Assembly: GCA_030446685.1 (NCBI GenBank)
Contig: JAUJMV010000001.1
Span: 140,765-185,126 of the forward strand
Reading direction: 5' to 3'
Source of the DNA: Thermomicrobiales bacterium
GTDB taxonomy: Bacteria > Chloroflexota > Chloroflexia > Thermomicrobiales > CADCWN01
Length of the DNA: 44,362 nucleotides
Positions within the stretch are counted from its first letter, which is position 1; each line of letters begins with the position of its first letter. Shown here one piece after another: positions 32,578 through 40,664 of the stretch. The position numbers and the translations under genes are program-made. Under the pieces are notes generated by a model that had not been told where the DNA came from, did no database searches, and saw only the letters and a program-made list of their open reading frames with translations.

Positions 32578-32607
32578 TTGACAAGAACATCTGTTCGCTC
32601 GTATAAT
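32578..32607 (+). promoter_or_regulatory. lexA promoter with SOS box
   Basis: TTGACA (32578-32583) and TATAAT (32602-32607) with an 18-nt spacer. Between them lies GAAC-ATCT-GTTC (32585-32596), a perfect Gram-positive/Chloroflexota-type LexA box. LexA bound there would block RNA polymerase, so lexA is self-repressed. The transcript would start near 32614. Confidence 0.85.
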
Positions 32608-32719
32608 GGACGGCAAAGGTATGGCCCGCCATCCATACAACCGCAACAACCGCTTGGGGAGATAGCCGGCGTAGGCCGCGTGGACACCCACTATACCGCC
32701 AGAGGGGAGCAGCCGGACG

Positions 32720-33386
32720 ATGAGGGACAAGGAACTCTCGGCACGCCAGAAGCAGATTCTCGCCTATCGAGGATTTCCTGACCAAGAAGGGCTACCCGCC
32801 GACGATCCGCGAGATTCAGGGGCACCTGAAGCCGGCCGCGAGCGGCAAGCCGGTCTCGACCAGCGTGGTCGACTACAACCTGAACATCCTCGAAGATCGC
32901 AATTACATCCGGCGCAACCGCCACATCTCGCGCGGGATCGAGCTGATCAACCCGCCGGTCGCCGTCACCGGGGGCAACCGGGTCGCCATCCCGCTGGTCG
33001 GGCAGATCGCCGCCGGTCAGCCGATCGCGGTGCCGGAGGACCTGGCCGAGGGCGAGTTCGCCGAGAATGTCGAGCTGAGTCCCGAGCTGCTGCCGCAGCG
33101 GACGGACGGCCTCTTCGCCCTGCGCGTCAAGGGGCACTCGATGGTCGACGCGCTGATCGGCGACGGCGACATCGTCGTCCTGCGCCCGCAGGCCACCGCC
33201 GAGAATGGCGAGACGGTGGCGGTTTGGCTGAAGGACCAGAAGGAGACGACCCTCAAGCGCTTCTACCACGAGGGCGCGCGGGTGCGGCTCCAGCCGGCCA
33301 ACGTGACGATGGACCCGATCTTCACCACGCCGGAGAACTGCGAGATCCAGGGCCGCCTCGTCTCCGTCTTCCGCACCGTCCGGTAG
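32720..33386 (+). CDS. lexA: LexA repressor, frame broken near codon 18
   Basis: SOS repressor. ATG 32720 (after GAGGGGAG) reads MRDKELSARQKQILAY, then the frame is lost. A 2-nt gap near 32768 (TATCGAG where TATATCGAG would give YIED) or an extra base restores DFLTKKGYPPTIREIQGHLK, VVDYNLNILEDRNYIRRNRH and the rest to 33386. The peptidase half is intact: cleavage site Ala-Gly in GQIAAGQPI, catalytic Ser in VKGHSMVDALIGDGDIV and Lys in TTLKRFYH. Repaired length is ~222 residues, normal for LexA. The perfect SOS box upstream argues the gene is or was functional, so an assembly error is likely but unproven. Confidence 0.85.
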
Positions 33387-33418
33387 TTCGCCCCCTCCAA
33401 CGCTCTCCCCTGCACGCA

Positions 33419-33452
33419 AGCGCGCGGGCCGGTCATCTGACCCGCCCGCGCT
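33419..33452 (+). terminator. Terminator hairpin after lexA
   Basis: AGCGCGCGGGCCGGTCA (33419-33435) pairs imperfectly with TGACCCGCCCGCGCT (33438-33452), followed by GCTGTTTGC. It starts 33 nt after the lexA stop. The remaining gap to 33644 holds no recognisable gene. Confidence 0.55.
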
Positions 33453-33644
33453 GCTGTTTGCTAAGGGCGGTGTGGAATTGCAGCACAGAGTGGCGCGGGG
33501 CACGAGATGGCGTCGAAGAGTGTCCCGGGCATGAGATAACGGTCCGCGTGCGGCACGGAACAGTATCAGTGGACGGCGCGGTGGAAACCGTGTACAGGGC
33601 GGATGCTGCAACGGCAGGCTCGGCACTCGACCGGATTACGGCGC

Positions 33645-34097
33645 TTAAGGACACCCGTACGGGCTTGGCCAGCTCGGGTTGTAGTCAACGCTGAATCTTC
33701 CGTCATCGTCAACCTTCGCCCGTGAAATGTAGATCGCGTCGTTCGGCAGCCGCCTGGTCGGCGTGACCGTCGCTCGCCCGGTGATGTATGCATCCTTGCC
33801 GGGTGGGAAGTCCTTCCCTCGCACGGTGATGCGATTGTTGCAGGGACCGTGATCGGGTTCCAGTGCCAGGCTGGGCGGCGCGACCCGGCTCGCCGTTGGC
33901 GGCGTTCGTTTCGCTACGGTGGGTGTCCCCTTCACTTCCCGCATTGCCGTACCCCGCGTCGCGGTCACGCCTCCTCGCGCCCCCGGTGATCTCCCCATAC
34001 CTCTACCGTTCTCTGGCGTCCCACAGGCGGCAAGAAACTGGAAGAGGATCGCTAACAGGGCTACGAGCGCAATAGCCGATCGTTGACCACCACACAT
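33645..34097 (-). CDS. Lipoprotein with an IPT/TIG-like domain
   Basis: 150 residues: signal peptide ALVALLAILFQFLAAC with lipobox LAAC, so the mature protein is lipid-anchored outside the membrane. A Thr/Pro-rich linker follows, then LEPDHGPCNNRITVRGKDFPPGKDAYI and VDDDGRFSVDYNP, resembling an IPT/TIG Ig-like domain. ATG 34097 has GGAGAGG upstream. Base composition is less G+C-rich than the neighbours, possibly transferred. Function unknown; a surface-binding role is inference. Confidence 0.8.
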   Translation of the reverse strand: MCGGQRSAIALVALLAILFQFLAACGTPENGRGMGRSPGARGGVTATRGTAMREVKGTPTVAKRTPPTASRVAPPSLALEPDHGPCNNRITVRGKDFPPGKDAYITGRATVTPTRRLPNDAIYISRAKVDDDGRFSVDYNPSWPSPYGCP

Positions 34098-34289
34098 GTT
34101 TCCTCTCCTCTACGGCATGTACCGATGCGGGTAACGGTCATGCACATACGGCCACCAATAGAGGGGAAGACGCGGCGGGCGGGGGGAAGTTCTATCGCGT
34201 CGGGTGAGCACTGTGAATGAGCGTGAAACCGCCGATTACCGGTTCCCGCATCCCCCGGAATTCGCACATGCTCGCGCGACTGCCGCGCA

Positions 34290-34318
34290 TTGTTGCGTTC
34301 TGGTGCTACTGGTATGAT
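34290..34318 (+). promoter_or_regulatory. Promoter for the glycosyltransferase operon
   Basis: TTGTTG (34290-34295), 17 nt, TATGAT (34313-34318). The start would be near 34325, ~60 nt before GTG 34387. The 34098-34289 stretch shows no gene. Confidence 0.5.
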
Positions 34319-34386
34319 CGACGTGTCGCTAATGGGCGATAAGGGAGAGTGCGCCGAACACCATCGGGCAACGCGAAAGGGTATCC

Positions 34387-35619
34387 GTGCCAGCGCGCCA
34401 CATTGTGATGCTCGCCCCTTTCGCGCTCGCGCCGAAGGCGACGATGAGCGCGCGCGCCCTGCCGCTGGCCGAGGCACTGGTCGCGTGCGGCCACCGCGTC
34501 ACCCTGATCCTGCCGCCCTGGGACGATCCAGCCCAGAGTGGGCGGTGCTGGCGGGAGCACGGCGTAACGGTCCGCAACATCAGCCTGCCCCGCCGATTCG
34601 AGACGGCGGGGATCGTCCACCGGCTGCGCGCGGCCGTGCGCGCGGCCGCCCCGGACGTCGTCCACCTCTTCAAGCCGAAGGGGCACGGCGCGCTGGCGGC
34701 GCTGATGCTCCGCGGCTACCCCCTGGTGGTCGATACCGATGATTGGGAGGGGCCGGGCGGCTGGAACGAGGTCAACCCGTACAGCGCGCTCCAGCGTGCC
34801 CTCTTCGCCTGGCAGGAGCGGTCGCTGCCGGCGCGGGCCGCGGCGGCGACCGCCGCCAGCCGCACGCTGGAGACGCAGCTCTGGGGCTTCGGGCTCGCGC
34901 CCGATCGCGTCACCTACCTACCGAACGGCGTCACCGCGCGGCGGCACGGTGGCTGGCACGCCGCGACACAGGAGGCGCCGGCACTGCGGCGCGCGCTCGG
35001 CCTGGGGGACGCGCCGACCGTGCTCCTCTACACCCGCTTCGTCGAGTTCACGCCGGAACGGGCCGTCGCGACCTTCGCGGCGGTGCGGCGGGCGCTGCCG
35101 GCGGCGCGGCTCCTGGTCATCGGGCGCGGCTTCTTCGGCGAGGAGCGGGCGCTGCTGGATCGCGCGCATGAGGCCGGTGTCGCGGAGGCGATCGTCCACC
35201 TCCCCTGGGTCGAACGCGACCGGCTGCCGGCGCACCTGGCCCTCGGCGACGTGGCGCTGCTGCCCTACGACGACACGCTGATCAACCGCGCGAAGTGCTC
35301 GGTCAAGACGCTCGATCTGATGGTCGCCGCCCGCCCGATCGTCGCCGACGCGGTCGGGCAGAACCGCGAGTACCTGGAGCACAACGTCAGCGGCGTCCTC
35401 GTCCCGCCCGACGACCCGGGCGCGCTCGCCCCGGCGCTCATCGGATTGTTGCGCGACGAGGGGCGGCGGCGCGCCATCGGCGCGGCCGCGCGCGAGCGGG
35501 TCTGGCGGGAGTTCGACTGGGCGCGGCTGGTTGAGCGGGCCGAAGCGGCCTACGGGCGCGCGGCGCGCGGGCCGCGGGGCGCAGGGCGCAGGACACAGGG
35601 CGTGGGGGCCGATGGGTAG
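34387..35619 (+). CDS. Glycosyltransferase family 4 protein
   Basis: 410-residue GT-B glycosyltransferase: N-terminal HIVMLAPFALAPKATMSARA and PLAEALVACGHRVTLILPP, then DTDDWEGPGGWNEVN, and the GT4 C-terminal domain with VTYLPNGV, VLLYTRFVEFTPERAVATFA, LLPYDDTLINRAKCSVKTLDLMVAARPIV and LEHNVSGVLVPPDDP. It probably adds a sugar to a lipid or cell-wall carrier; donor and acceptor are unknown. GTG 34387 follows AAAGGG. The C-terminal ~25 residues are low-complexity. The next gene encodes a membrane glycosyltransferase, so both likely serve one surface glycan. Confidence 0.9.
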   Translation: MPARHIVMLAPFALAPKATMSARALPLAEALVACGHRVTLILPPWDDPAQSGRCWREHGVTVRNISLPRRFETAGIVHRLRAAVRAAAPDVVHLFKPKGHGALAALMLRGYPLVVDTDDWEGPGGWNEVNPYSALQRALFAWQERSLPARAAAATAASRTLETQLWGFGLAPDRVTYLPNGVTARRHGGWHAATQEAPALRRALGLGDAPTVLLYTRFVEFTPERAVATFAAVRRALPAARLLVIGRGFFGEERALLDRAHEAGVAEAIVHLPWVERDRLPAHLALGDVALLPYDDTLINRAKCSVKTLDLMVAARPIVADAVGQNREYLEHNVSGVLVPPDDPGALAPALIGLLRDEGRRRAIGAAARERVWREFDWARLVERAEAAYGRAARGPRGAGRRTQGVGADG

Positions 35620-35640
35620 CGAGGGAGCGAGGAGGGTGGG

Positions 35641-35763
35641 GCGCCCCCCCCGGCCCCCCCAATCCTGGGGGGGAGTAGGACGAGGCCGCGTCTGGCGCCA
35701 CGCCGGAGAGCGGGATGCCCTCTTCGCGCTCCCCCACAGGATTGGGGGGGCCGGGGGGGGCGC
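35641..35763. repeat. Long inverted-repeat element (35-bp arms)
   Basis: Arms 35641-35675 and 35729-35763 match over 35 bp with one mismatch; each arm also folds on itself (CCCCCCCAATCCTGGGGGGG). The loop is 53 nt. The coding frame of the downstream gene stays open through the element, although the true start is probably after it. Confidence 0.75.
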
Positions 35764-35770
35764 CCGAGGT

Positions 35771-37246
35771 GTGGCGGGGACGTTCCCCGGCGGCGCGTTC
35801 GCGCGCAACGCGGCGATCGTCGCGCTCTTCTTCGTGGTCTACGCCGCCTTCGTGCCCCGGGTCATGCGTGCGCTCGACCCGCTGACCGGCGACGAGCCGT
35901 TCTACGTGATGACCGCGCTCTCGATCCTCCGCGACGGCGACATCGAAGAGCGCGACAACTACGACCGCCGCGATTACGACTCGTTCTACCCGCCCGACCC
36001 GCTCCCGGCTGGGTGGCAAGGGTGGCCCGCCTTCCCGCGCGACCTGCCGCCGCACCCGGCGCACAGCGTCCGCCCCGGCCTCTACTCCAAGCACGGGCTG
36101 GGTGTGGCGCTGCTGATCCTGGGGCCGTACGCGCTCGGCGGGCGGGTCGCGACCGTCCTCTTCCTCAACCTGGTCGCGGCGCTGGTCGCGCTGAACATGG
36201 TCCTGCTGGCACGTCGCTACCTCGGCGGGCGCGGGTGGCTGTGGGCGATCGGGCTGACCGCCCCGTTGGCCCTGAGCAACCCGTTGATGAGCTACGCCTA
36301 CCTGATCTTCCCCGAGATCTTCGCGGCGCTGGCGATCGTCTACGCCTTCCGGCGCGGCCGCGAGGCGCGCAACACCGCGCCGCAATGGGCCGGCGTCGGG
36401 GTCGCGCTGGCGACCCTGCCCTGGCTGCACGCGCGCTTCCTGCCGGCGGTCCTGGGGCTGGCGATCCTGCTGCTCCCCGGCCTGCGGCGCGAGCGGTCGT
36501 GGGGCCGACGGCTGGCGTTCGCCCTGCCGCCGGCCGCCGCGGCGGTCGCGCTCCTCGCCTTCTACCTCTACATCTACGGCAAGCCGCTGCCCGACACCAA
36601 CGACCACGCCGGGTTCAACGACCTGGCCGGCACGGTCAACGGCTTCTTCGGCCTCTTCCTCGACGAGCAGTGGGGGCTGCTGATCTACACGCCGCTCTAC
36701 CTACTGGCGGCGGCCGGCTTCGCCGCGCTCTGGCACGGGCGACGGGGTGACGCGCGCGCCCTGCTCCTCGTCGCGACGCCATACGTTCTGCTGGTCGCCT
36801 TCTACCTGGTCTGGTGGGGGGAGTGGGGGCCGCCCGCGCGCTACCTGACCCCGATCGCGCCGCTGGCGATCGCCCCGCTGGCCTGCTGGGCGGCGCGGGT
36901 CCGGCGCCCGGTGGCGGTCGCGGCGGTCACCCTCGGCGCGCTCCCCGGCCTGGCGGTCATGTCGGGCTTCCTCGCGGACCCGCAGTTGATGTACAACCAG
37001 CCCGACGGCCACAGCGCGCTCTTCACCGCCTGGGCGGCGCGCCTCGGTTGGGGTGAGTGGCCGAAGATCATCCCCTCGTTCCAGTTCTACGCGCCCTCGC
37101 CGCCCTTCCTGCGCGCGAGCTGGTCGCTCGCGCTGGTCTGGGCGGTGATCGCGGCCTTCCTGCCGCACCTGCTTCGGCCCACCGGCGACCCCGAGCCGGC
37201 CGCCTCTGGGCGCGACGCCGGACCGGGCCGAGAGGCCGCCCCGTAA
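35771..37246 (+). CDS. Membrane glycosyltransferase, GT39/ArnT-like (polyprenyl-sugar donor type)
   Basis: About 490 residues with 11-13 predicted membrane spans. The first extracytoplasmic loop has MRALDPLTGDEPFYVMTALS, where the Gly-Asp-Glu-Pro motif is the catalytic acidic site of GT-C mannosyl/arabinosyl transferases such as ArnT and PMT. DSFYPPDP and LYSKHGLGVAL follow. GTG 35771 is chosen because the conserved span NAAIVALFFVVYAAFV starts 12 residues later; an upstream ATG at 35610 overlaps the previous gene's stop but would translate the repeat element. It likely transfers a sugar from a lipid-linked donor outside the membrane. Confidence 0.85.
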   Translation: MAGTFPGGAFARNAAIVALFFVVYAAFVPRVMRALDPLTGDEPFYVMTALSILRDGDIEERDNYDRRDYDSFYPPDPLPAGWQGWPAFPRDLPPHPAHSVRPGLYSKHGLGVALLILGPYALGGRVATVLFLNLVAALVALNMVLLARRYLGGRGWLWAIGLTAPLALSNPLMSYAYLIFPEIFAALAIVYAFRRGREARNTAPQWAGVGVALATLPWLHARFLPAVLGLAILLLPGLRRERSWGRRLAFALPPAAAAVALLAFYLYIYGKPLPDTNDHAGFNDLAGTVNGFFGLFLDEQWGLLIYTPLYLLAAAGFAALWHGRRGDARALLLVATPYVLLVAFYLVWWGEWGPPARYLTPIAPLAIAPLACWAARVRRPVAVAAVTLGALPGLAVMSGFLADPQLMYNQPDGHSALFTAWAARLGWGEWPKIIPSFQFYAPSPPFLRASWSLALVWAVIAAFLPHLLRPTGDPEPAASGRDAGPGREAAP

Positions 37247-37282
37247 CGGAGTGGTGCGCGACGCGTGGCCGCGCCTTTGCCT

Positions 37283-37291
37283 TGCTATAAT
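37283..37291 (+). promoter_or_regulatory. Extended -10 promoter for the DUF4013 gene
   Basis: TGCTATAAT, a consensus extended -10, ~145 nt before ATG 37435. No clear -35. The intervening leader holds no gene. Confidence 0.55.
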
Positions 37292-37434
37292 CTATGAACG
37301 CGTGTGCCCGTGATGATCCCGAAACGCTCGACGCTCCAGCGGCGTAATTGCGGGCGGAGAATCTCGGCGGGCGCCGCCCACAGCCGACCCGTGGTGTCGG
37401 TGGCCCCCGGCGTATTGGTAAATGGGAGAGATCG

Positions 37435-38169
37435 ATGGACATCGCGAAGTCCTTCACCTTCGTCGGCGACGATCCGAAGTGGGTGAACAAGCTGCTGATC
37501 GGCGGGGGGCTGTTCCTCGCGGGCGCCCTGCTGTCGGTGACGGTGATCGGCGGGATCGTCATCTTCGCCCTCATCTACGGCTACCTGCTGCACCTGACCC
37601 GCAACGTGATCGAGGGGCGGCCGCAGCCGCTGCCGGAGTGGGACAACTGGGGCCAGCTGCTGCGCGATGGCCTGAAGCACGCCCTCGTTTACTTGATCGC
37701 CGCACTGCCGCTCATCCTGCTTGGCCTGGCGCTCCTCCTGCCCGGCATCATCCTCTCCACGAGCAACGATACCGACGTCGCCGCGCTCGGGGGCGTGGCC
37801 CAACTCGGGGCTTACTGTGTCATCTTGCCGCTCAGTCTGCTCCTCGCGTTCCTCATGCCGGTCGCCTATGCGCGTCTCGCGGTCACCGGCAGCATCCGTG
37901 AGGCCGTCCGCCCGCGCGAGATCCTCGCCACGCTCCGCGCCAACCTCACCAATTACCTCATCGTCTTCCTCCTCGCCTCCTTCGCCGCAAGCGCGGTCGC
38001 CTATCTCGGGGTGATCGCCTGCGTCGTCGGCATCTTCTTCACCTCCTTCTATGCCCTGCTCGTCACCTACCACCTCTACGGCCAGGCCTACCGCCAGGTC
38101 CAGGGGCTCCAGCCCGGCATCGGGCAGCCCCAGCCGCCCTACCCACCGTCGCCGTCGTATCCGTACTGA
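37435..38169 (+). CDS. DUF4013 membrane protein
   Basis: 244-residue membrane protein with about six spans: an N-terminal FTFVGDDPKWVNKLLIGGGL, a GYLLHLTRNVIEGRPQPLPEWDNW motif (the family's conserved W-D-N-W region) and a long hydrophobic core, ending in a Pro/Tyr-rich tail (QPPYPPSPSYPY). DUF4013 proteins are widespread in Chloroflexota and Archaea with no known function. ATG 37435 follows GGGAGAG. Confidence 0.9.
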   Translation: MDIAKSFTFVGDDPKWVNKLLIGGGLFLAGALLSVTVIGGIVIFALIYGYLLHLTRNVIEGRPQPLPEWDNWGQLLRDGLKHALVYLIAALPLILLGLALLLPGIILSTSNDTDVAALGGVAQLGAYCVILPLSLLLAFLMPVAYARLAVTGSIREAVRPREILATLRANLTNYLIVFLLASFAASAVAYLGVIACVVGIFFTSFYALLVTYHLYGQAYRQVQGLQPGIGQPQPPYPPSPSYPY

Positions 38170-38172
38170 ACG

Positions 38173-38277
38173 GAGTCGGGTAGTCGGGTAGTCGGATAGC
38201 GGATACGGACGAGGTAGGATCCGCGCGTAATAGCTTCGGCCTCTATCCGACTACCCGACTACCCGACTACCCGACTC
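38173..38277. repeat. Palindromic element with GTAGTCGG arms
   Basis: Left arm 38173-38199 (GAGTCGGGTAGTCGGG...GATAG) and right arm 38243-38277 are reverse complements, but the right arm carries exactly one more 8-nt unit (GGGTAGTC). The loop is 43 nt. It fills the DUF4013-DUF4126 gap. Confidence 0.8.
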
Positions 38278-38292
38278 ACAACTGAGGCAACG

Positions 38293-38877
38293 ATGGACGC
38301 CATCTTCAGCGGGCTCGGGCTCGCCAGCGCGGCCGGGCTCAACGCCTACATCCCGCTGCTGATCCTCGCGCTGGCGGGGCGCCTCGGCTACGCCGACCTG
38401 AACGCGCCGTACGACATGCTGAGCAGCAACGCCGGCATCGGGGCGGTGGTGGTGCTGCTCGCGATCGAGATGCTGGCCGACAAGGTGCCGGGCGTCGACC
38501 ACGTCAACGACGCGATCAACACCGTTGTGCGGCCCGCCACCGGGGCGGTCCTCTTCCTCTCCAGTACCGGGGCCGGCACGCTCGACCCCACGCTCGCCGC
38601 GATCCTCGGGCTGGTCAGCGCCGGCAGCGTCCACGCGCTGAAGGCGGGCGCCCGCCCGCTGGTGACCGCGACGACCGGCGGCCTCGGCAACCCGATCGTC
38701 AGCGTCGTCGAGGACCTGTTCTCCGTCCTCGCCGCCCTCCTGGCGATCTTCGCGCCGGTCCTCGTCGCGGTGCTGCTGCTCTTCCTCCCGCTCGCCTTCA
38801 TCCTGCTCATCCGCCGGCTGCGCGCTCGGCGGGCGCGGCGGGCCATGCGCCCCGCCGGGCCGCCACTTCCTCCGTGA
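38293..38877 (+). CDS. DUF4126 membrane protein
   Basis: 194-residue protein opening IFSGLGLASAAGLNAYIPLL, the DUF4126 signature (G-x-N-A-Y-x-P), with about five hydrophobic segments and EMLADKVPGVDHVNDAINTVVRPATGAVLF in a loop. The family is thought to be an integral membrane protein of unknown function. ATG 38293 follows TGAGGCAACG. The C-terminus is Arg-rich and cytosolic. Confidence 0.9.
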   Translation: MDAIFSGLGLASAAGLNAYIPLLILALAGRLGYADLNAPYDMLSSNAGIGAVVVLLAIEMLADKVPGVDHVNDAINTVVRPATGAVLFLSSTGAGTLDPTLAAILGLVSAGSVHALKAGARPLVTATTGGLGNPIVSVVEDLFSVLAALLAIFAPVLVAVLLLFLPLAFILLIRRLRARRARRAMRPAGPPLPP

Positions 38878-38889
38878 GCGGGCGGTGCT

Positions 38890-39067
38890 GGCGGCTGAAG
38901 CCGCGCTGTCGGCCTCCGGCCGCGAAGCCTCCCTACGGAGGCTCGCCGCGCTCCAAGCCTTGTACCCATGGGGTCGGCTTGCGGGGGCAACGTGCGCTCT
39001 GACCGCAAACCCAGCCCGCGACGGCGGGCTTCGTGGCCGGAGGCCGACAGGCGCGGCTTCAGCCGCC
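38890..39067. repeat. Long inverted-repeat element (40-bp arms)
   Basis: Left arm 38890-38929 and right arm 39027-39067 match over about 40 bp with one gap and one mismatch (GGCGGCTGAAGCCGCGC ... CGAAGCC). The right arm includes the CCCGC-n4-GCGGG plus GGCCGGAGGCC core (39015-39045) shared with 17741-17771 and 28261-28291. It lies between DUF4126 and dnaJ-like genes. Confidence 0.8.
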
Positions 39068-39123
39068 GGCACCCTCCTTCCCATCCGTACCCTCCCCGAC
39101 GAGCACCTCTGCTCTCATGAAAC

Positions 39124-39152
39124 TTGACACAACTCGACGCAACTACTACAAT
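39124..39152 (+). promoter_or_regulatory. Strong promoter for the DnaJ-like gene
   Basis: TTGACA (39124-39129), 17 nt, TACAAT (39147-39152): near-consensus. The start is near 39159, ~44 nt before ATG 39203. No CIRCE element (TTAGCACTC-n9-GAGTGCTAA) is present. Confidence 0.75.
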
Positions 39153-39202
39153 TGCTCAGACAGTATCGGCGGGGATCGACGCGGGTTGGGGGCAAGGGAC
39201 CG

Positions 39203-40231
39203 ATGGAATTTCAGGATTACTACAAGACCCTCGGGGTCAAACGCGACGCGAGCGAGAAGGAGATCCACAGCGCCTTCCGCAAGTTGGCGCGCAAGCACCA
39301 CCCCGACGTCAACCCCGGCGACAAGGAAGCCGAGGCGCGCTTCAAGGCGATCAACGAGGCCCACGAGGTGCTCGGCGACGCGGAGAAGCGCAAGCAGTAC
39401 GACCGGTTCGGCGCGGACTGGCAGCGCTACCAGCAGGCGGCCGGCGCCGGGCAGGGCGAGCCCGCCGACTTCGGCCAGTGGTTCACCGGGCGGGGCGGCC
39501 GGACGCGCGTCGAATACCACGACACGGACGGCGCCGGCGGCGACTTCTCGGACTTCTTCGAGTCGATCTTCGGCAATCGCGCCCGCGGCAACGGCCGCGC
39601 CAGGCCGCGCCGGGGCGAGGACCAGGAGTACGACGTCGAGATCACGCTGGAGGAGGCCGACCGGGGCGCGATGCGCCTGCTCGAGTTGCAACTGACCGAC
39701 CAGTGCCCGGCCTGCCAGGGCAGCGGCGTCAGCAACGGGCGCGTCTGCGCCAACTGCCAGGGACTCGGCTGGGTCGCGCGGACGAAGCGCCTGGAGGCGC
39801 GCATCCCGGCAGGCGTGCCGGACGGCGGGCGGGTGCGGCTGGCGGGACAGGGCGGCGCCGGCGCGCAGGGCGGCCCCAACGGCGACCTCTACCTGCGGGT
39901 CCACATCGCGCCGCATCCGCGCTTCGAGCGCGAGGGGGCCGACTTGCAGGCGACGGTCGAGGTGCCGCTCTACACCGCCCTCCTCGGTGGCGAGGTGCGG
40001 GTCCCGTCGCTCGGCGGGCAACTCGCGCTGCGCATCCCGCCGGAGACCCAGAACGGGCGCGTCTTCCGGCTGCGCGGCAAGGGGCTGGCGCGCGACGGCG
40101 CGGGCAATCGCGGCGACCTGCTGGCGCGCGTGAAGGTCGCCCTGCCGACCGGCCTCAGCGAGCGCGAGCGCGAGCTCTTCGCCGAGCTGCGGGCCATCCG
40201 CGAGCCCCAGGCCGCGTATTCGGGCGACTAA
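39203..40231 (+). CDS. DnaJ-family co-chaperone with a half zinc finger
   Basis: 342 residues. The J domain (residues 1-66) has the HPD tripeptide at 33-35, so it should stimulate DnaK. A G/F-rich stretch follows. The zinc region has only two CxxCxGxG repeats (CPACQGSG and CANCQGLG) instead of four, then the C-terminal substrate-binding domain (RVRLAGQGGAGAQGGPNGDL, VEVPLYTALLGGEVRVPSL, LRGKGLARDGAGNRGDLL). It is therefore intermediate between full DnaJ and CbpA-type proteins. ATG 39203 follows AAGGGA. It stands alone without dnaK or grpE. Confidence 0.92.
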   Translation: MEFQDYYKTLGVKRDASEKEIHSAFRKLARKHHPDVNPGDKEAEARFKAINEAHEVLGDAEKRKQYDRFGADWQRYQQAAGAGQGEPADFGQWFTGRGGRTRVEYHDTDGAGGDFSDFFESIFGNRARGNGRARPRRGEDQEYDVEITLEEADRGAMRLLELQLTDQCPACQGSGVSNGRVCANCQGLGWVARTKRLEARIPAGVPDGGRVRLAGQGGAGAQGGPNGDLYLRVHIAPHPRFEREGADLQATVEVPLYTALLGGEVRVPSLGGQLALRIPPETQNGRVFRLRGKGLARDGAGNRGDLLARVKVALPTGLSERERELFAELRAIREPQAAYSGD

Positions 40232-40664
40232 TCGGACCCAACTCGCCGGCCCGACGCCGCGCTGTCCTTTCGTACAGGCGGCCGGTGGTACTTCAGCAGG
40301 CCCGCCCGCCATCGAATGACCACCGGCCGAACCGTTCGACCGGACGATGTGCGCCCGCCGCGCGCGTCATAGAATGCTCCCAGTAACGAGCGCGGCGCGG
40401 CGGACGGCACGGACGCTGCGCCGGGGGATTTTCCGAACGACGCGGCCCCACGGGGCGCGATCTTTCGACCGGGTTGTGCGAACGGCGGCCCCTATCGGTA
40501 TCACGGCCGCCCGAATGCGAGCGCAGCATTCGTCGGCGGGGGGATTTCCCTCGCGGCGTCTGCCCCAACGGATTTGCGGCTTTCCCAACGCTTTGTGGAC
40601 GCGACGACGCGGCCGGCGGGCCTTCCGCCGGCCGCGTCGCCATCCCCCGCGCCAGCGACGATGC
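40232..40664. other. Gene-free gap between converging genes, with a hairpin
   Basis: 433 bp without a recognisable gene. A perfect 14-bp hairpin at 40606-40619 / 40625-40638 (GACGCGGCCGGCGG with CCGCCGGCCGCGTC) is placed to end the aldo/keto reductase transcript. GTCCTTTCGTACAGG (40264-40278) matches 26095-26109. Confidence 0.5.

Noticed and set aside
33457..33644. Insertion-sequence end suggested by GTGTCCCGGGCATGAG
   Set aside because: Only one short word, with no matching inverted partner, transposase or target duplication.
35610..35770. Coupled ATG start of the membrane glycosyltransferase overlapping the previous stop
   Set aside because: It would translate the whole inverted-repeat element; the conserved protein begins near GTG 35771. 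Kept only as an alternative.
38173..38277. Possible CRISPR array because of evenly spaced repeats
   Set aside because: Units are 8 nt with no spacers and are arranged as an inverted pair, so this is a palindromic element.
39121..39203. CIRCE heat-shock operator before the DnaJ-like gene
   Set aside because: TTAGCACTC and its inverted partner are absent; only a sigma-70-type promoter is seen.
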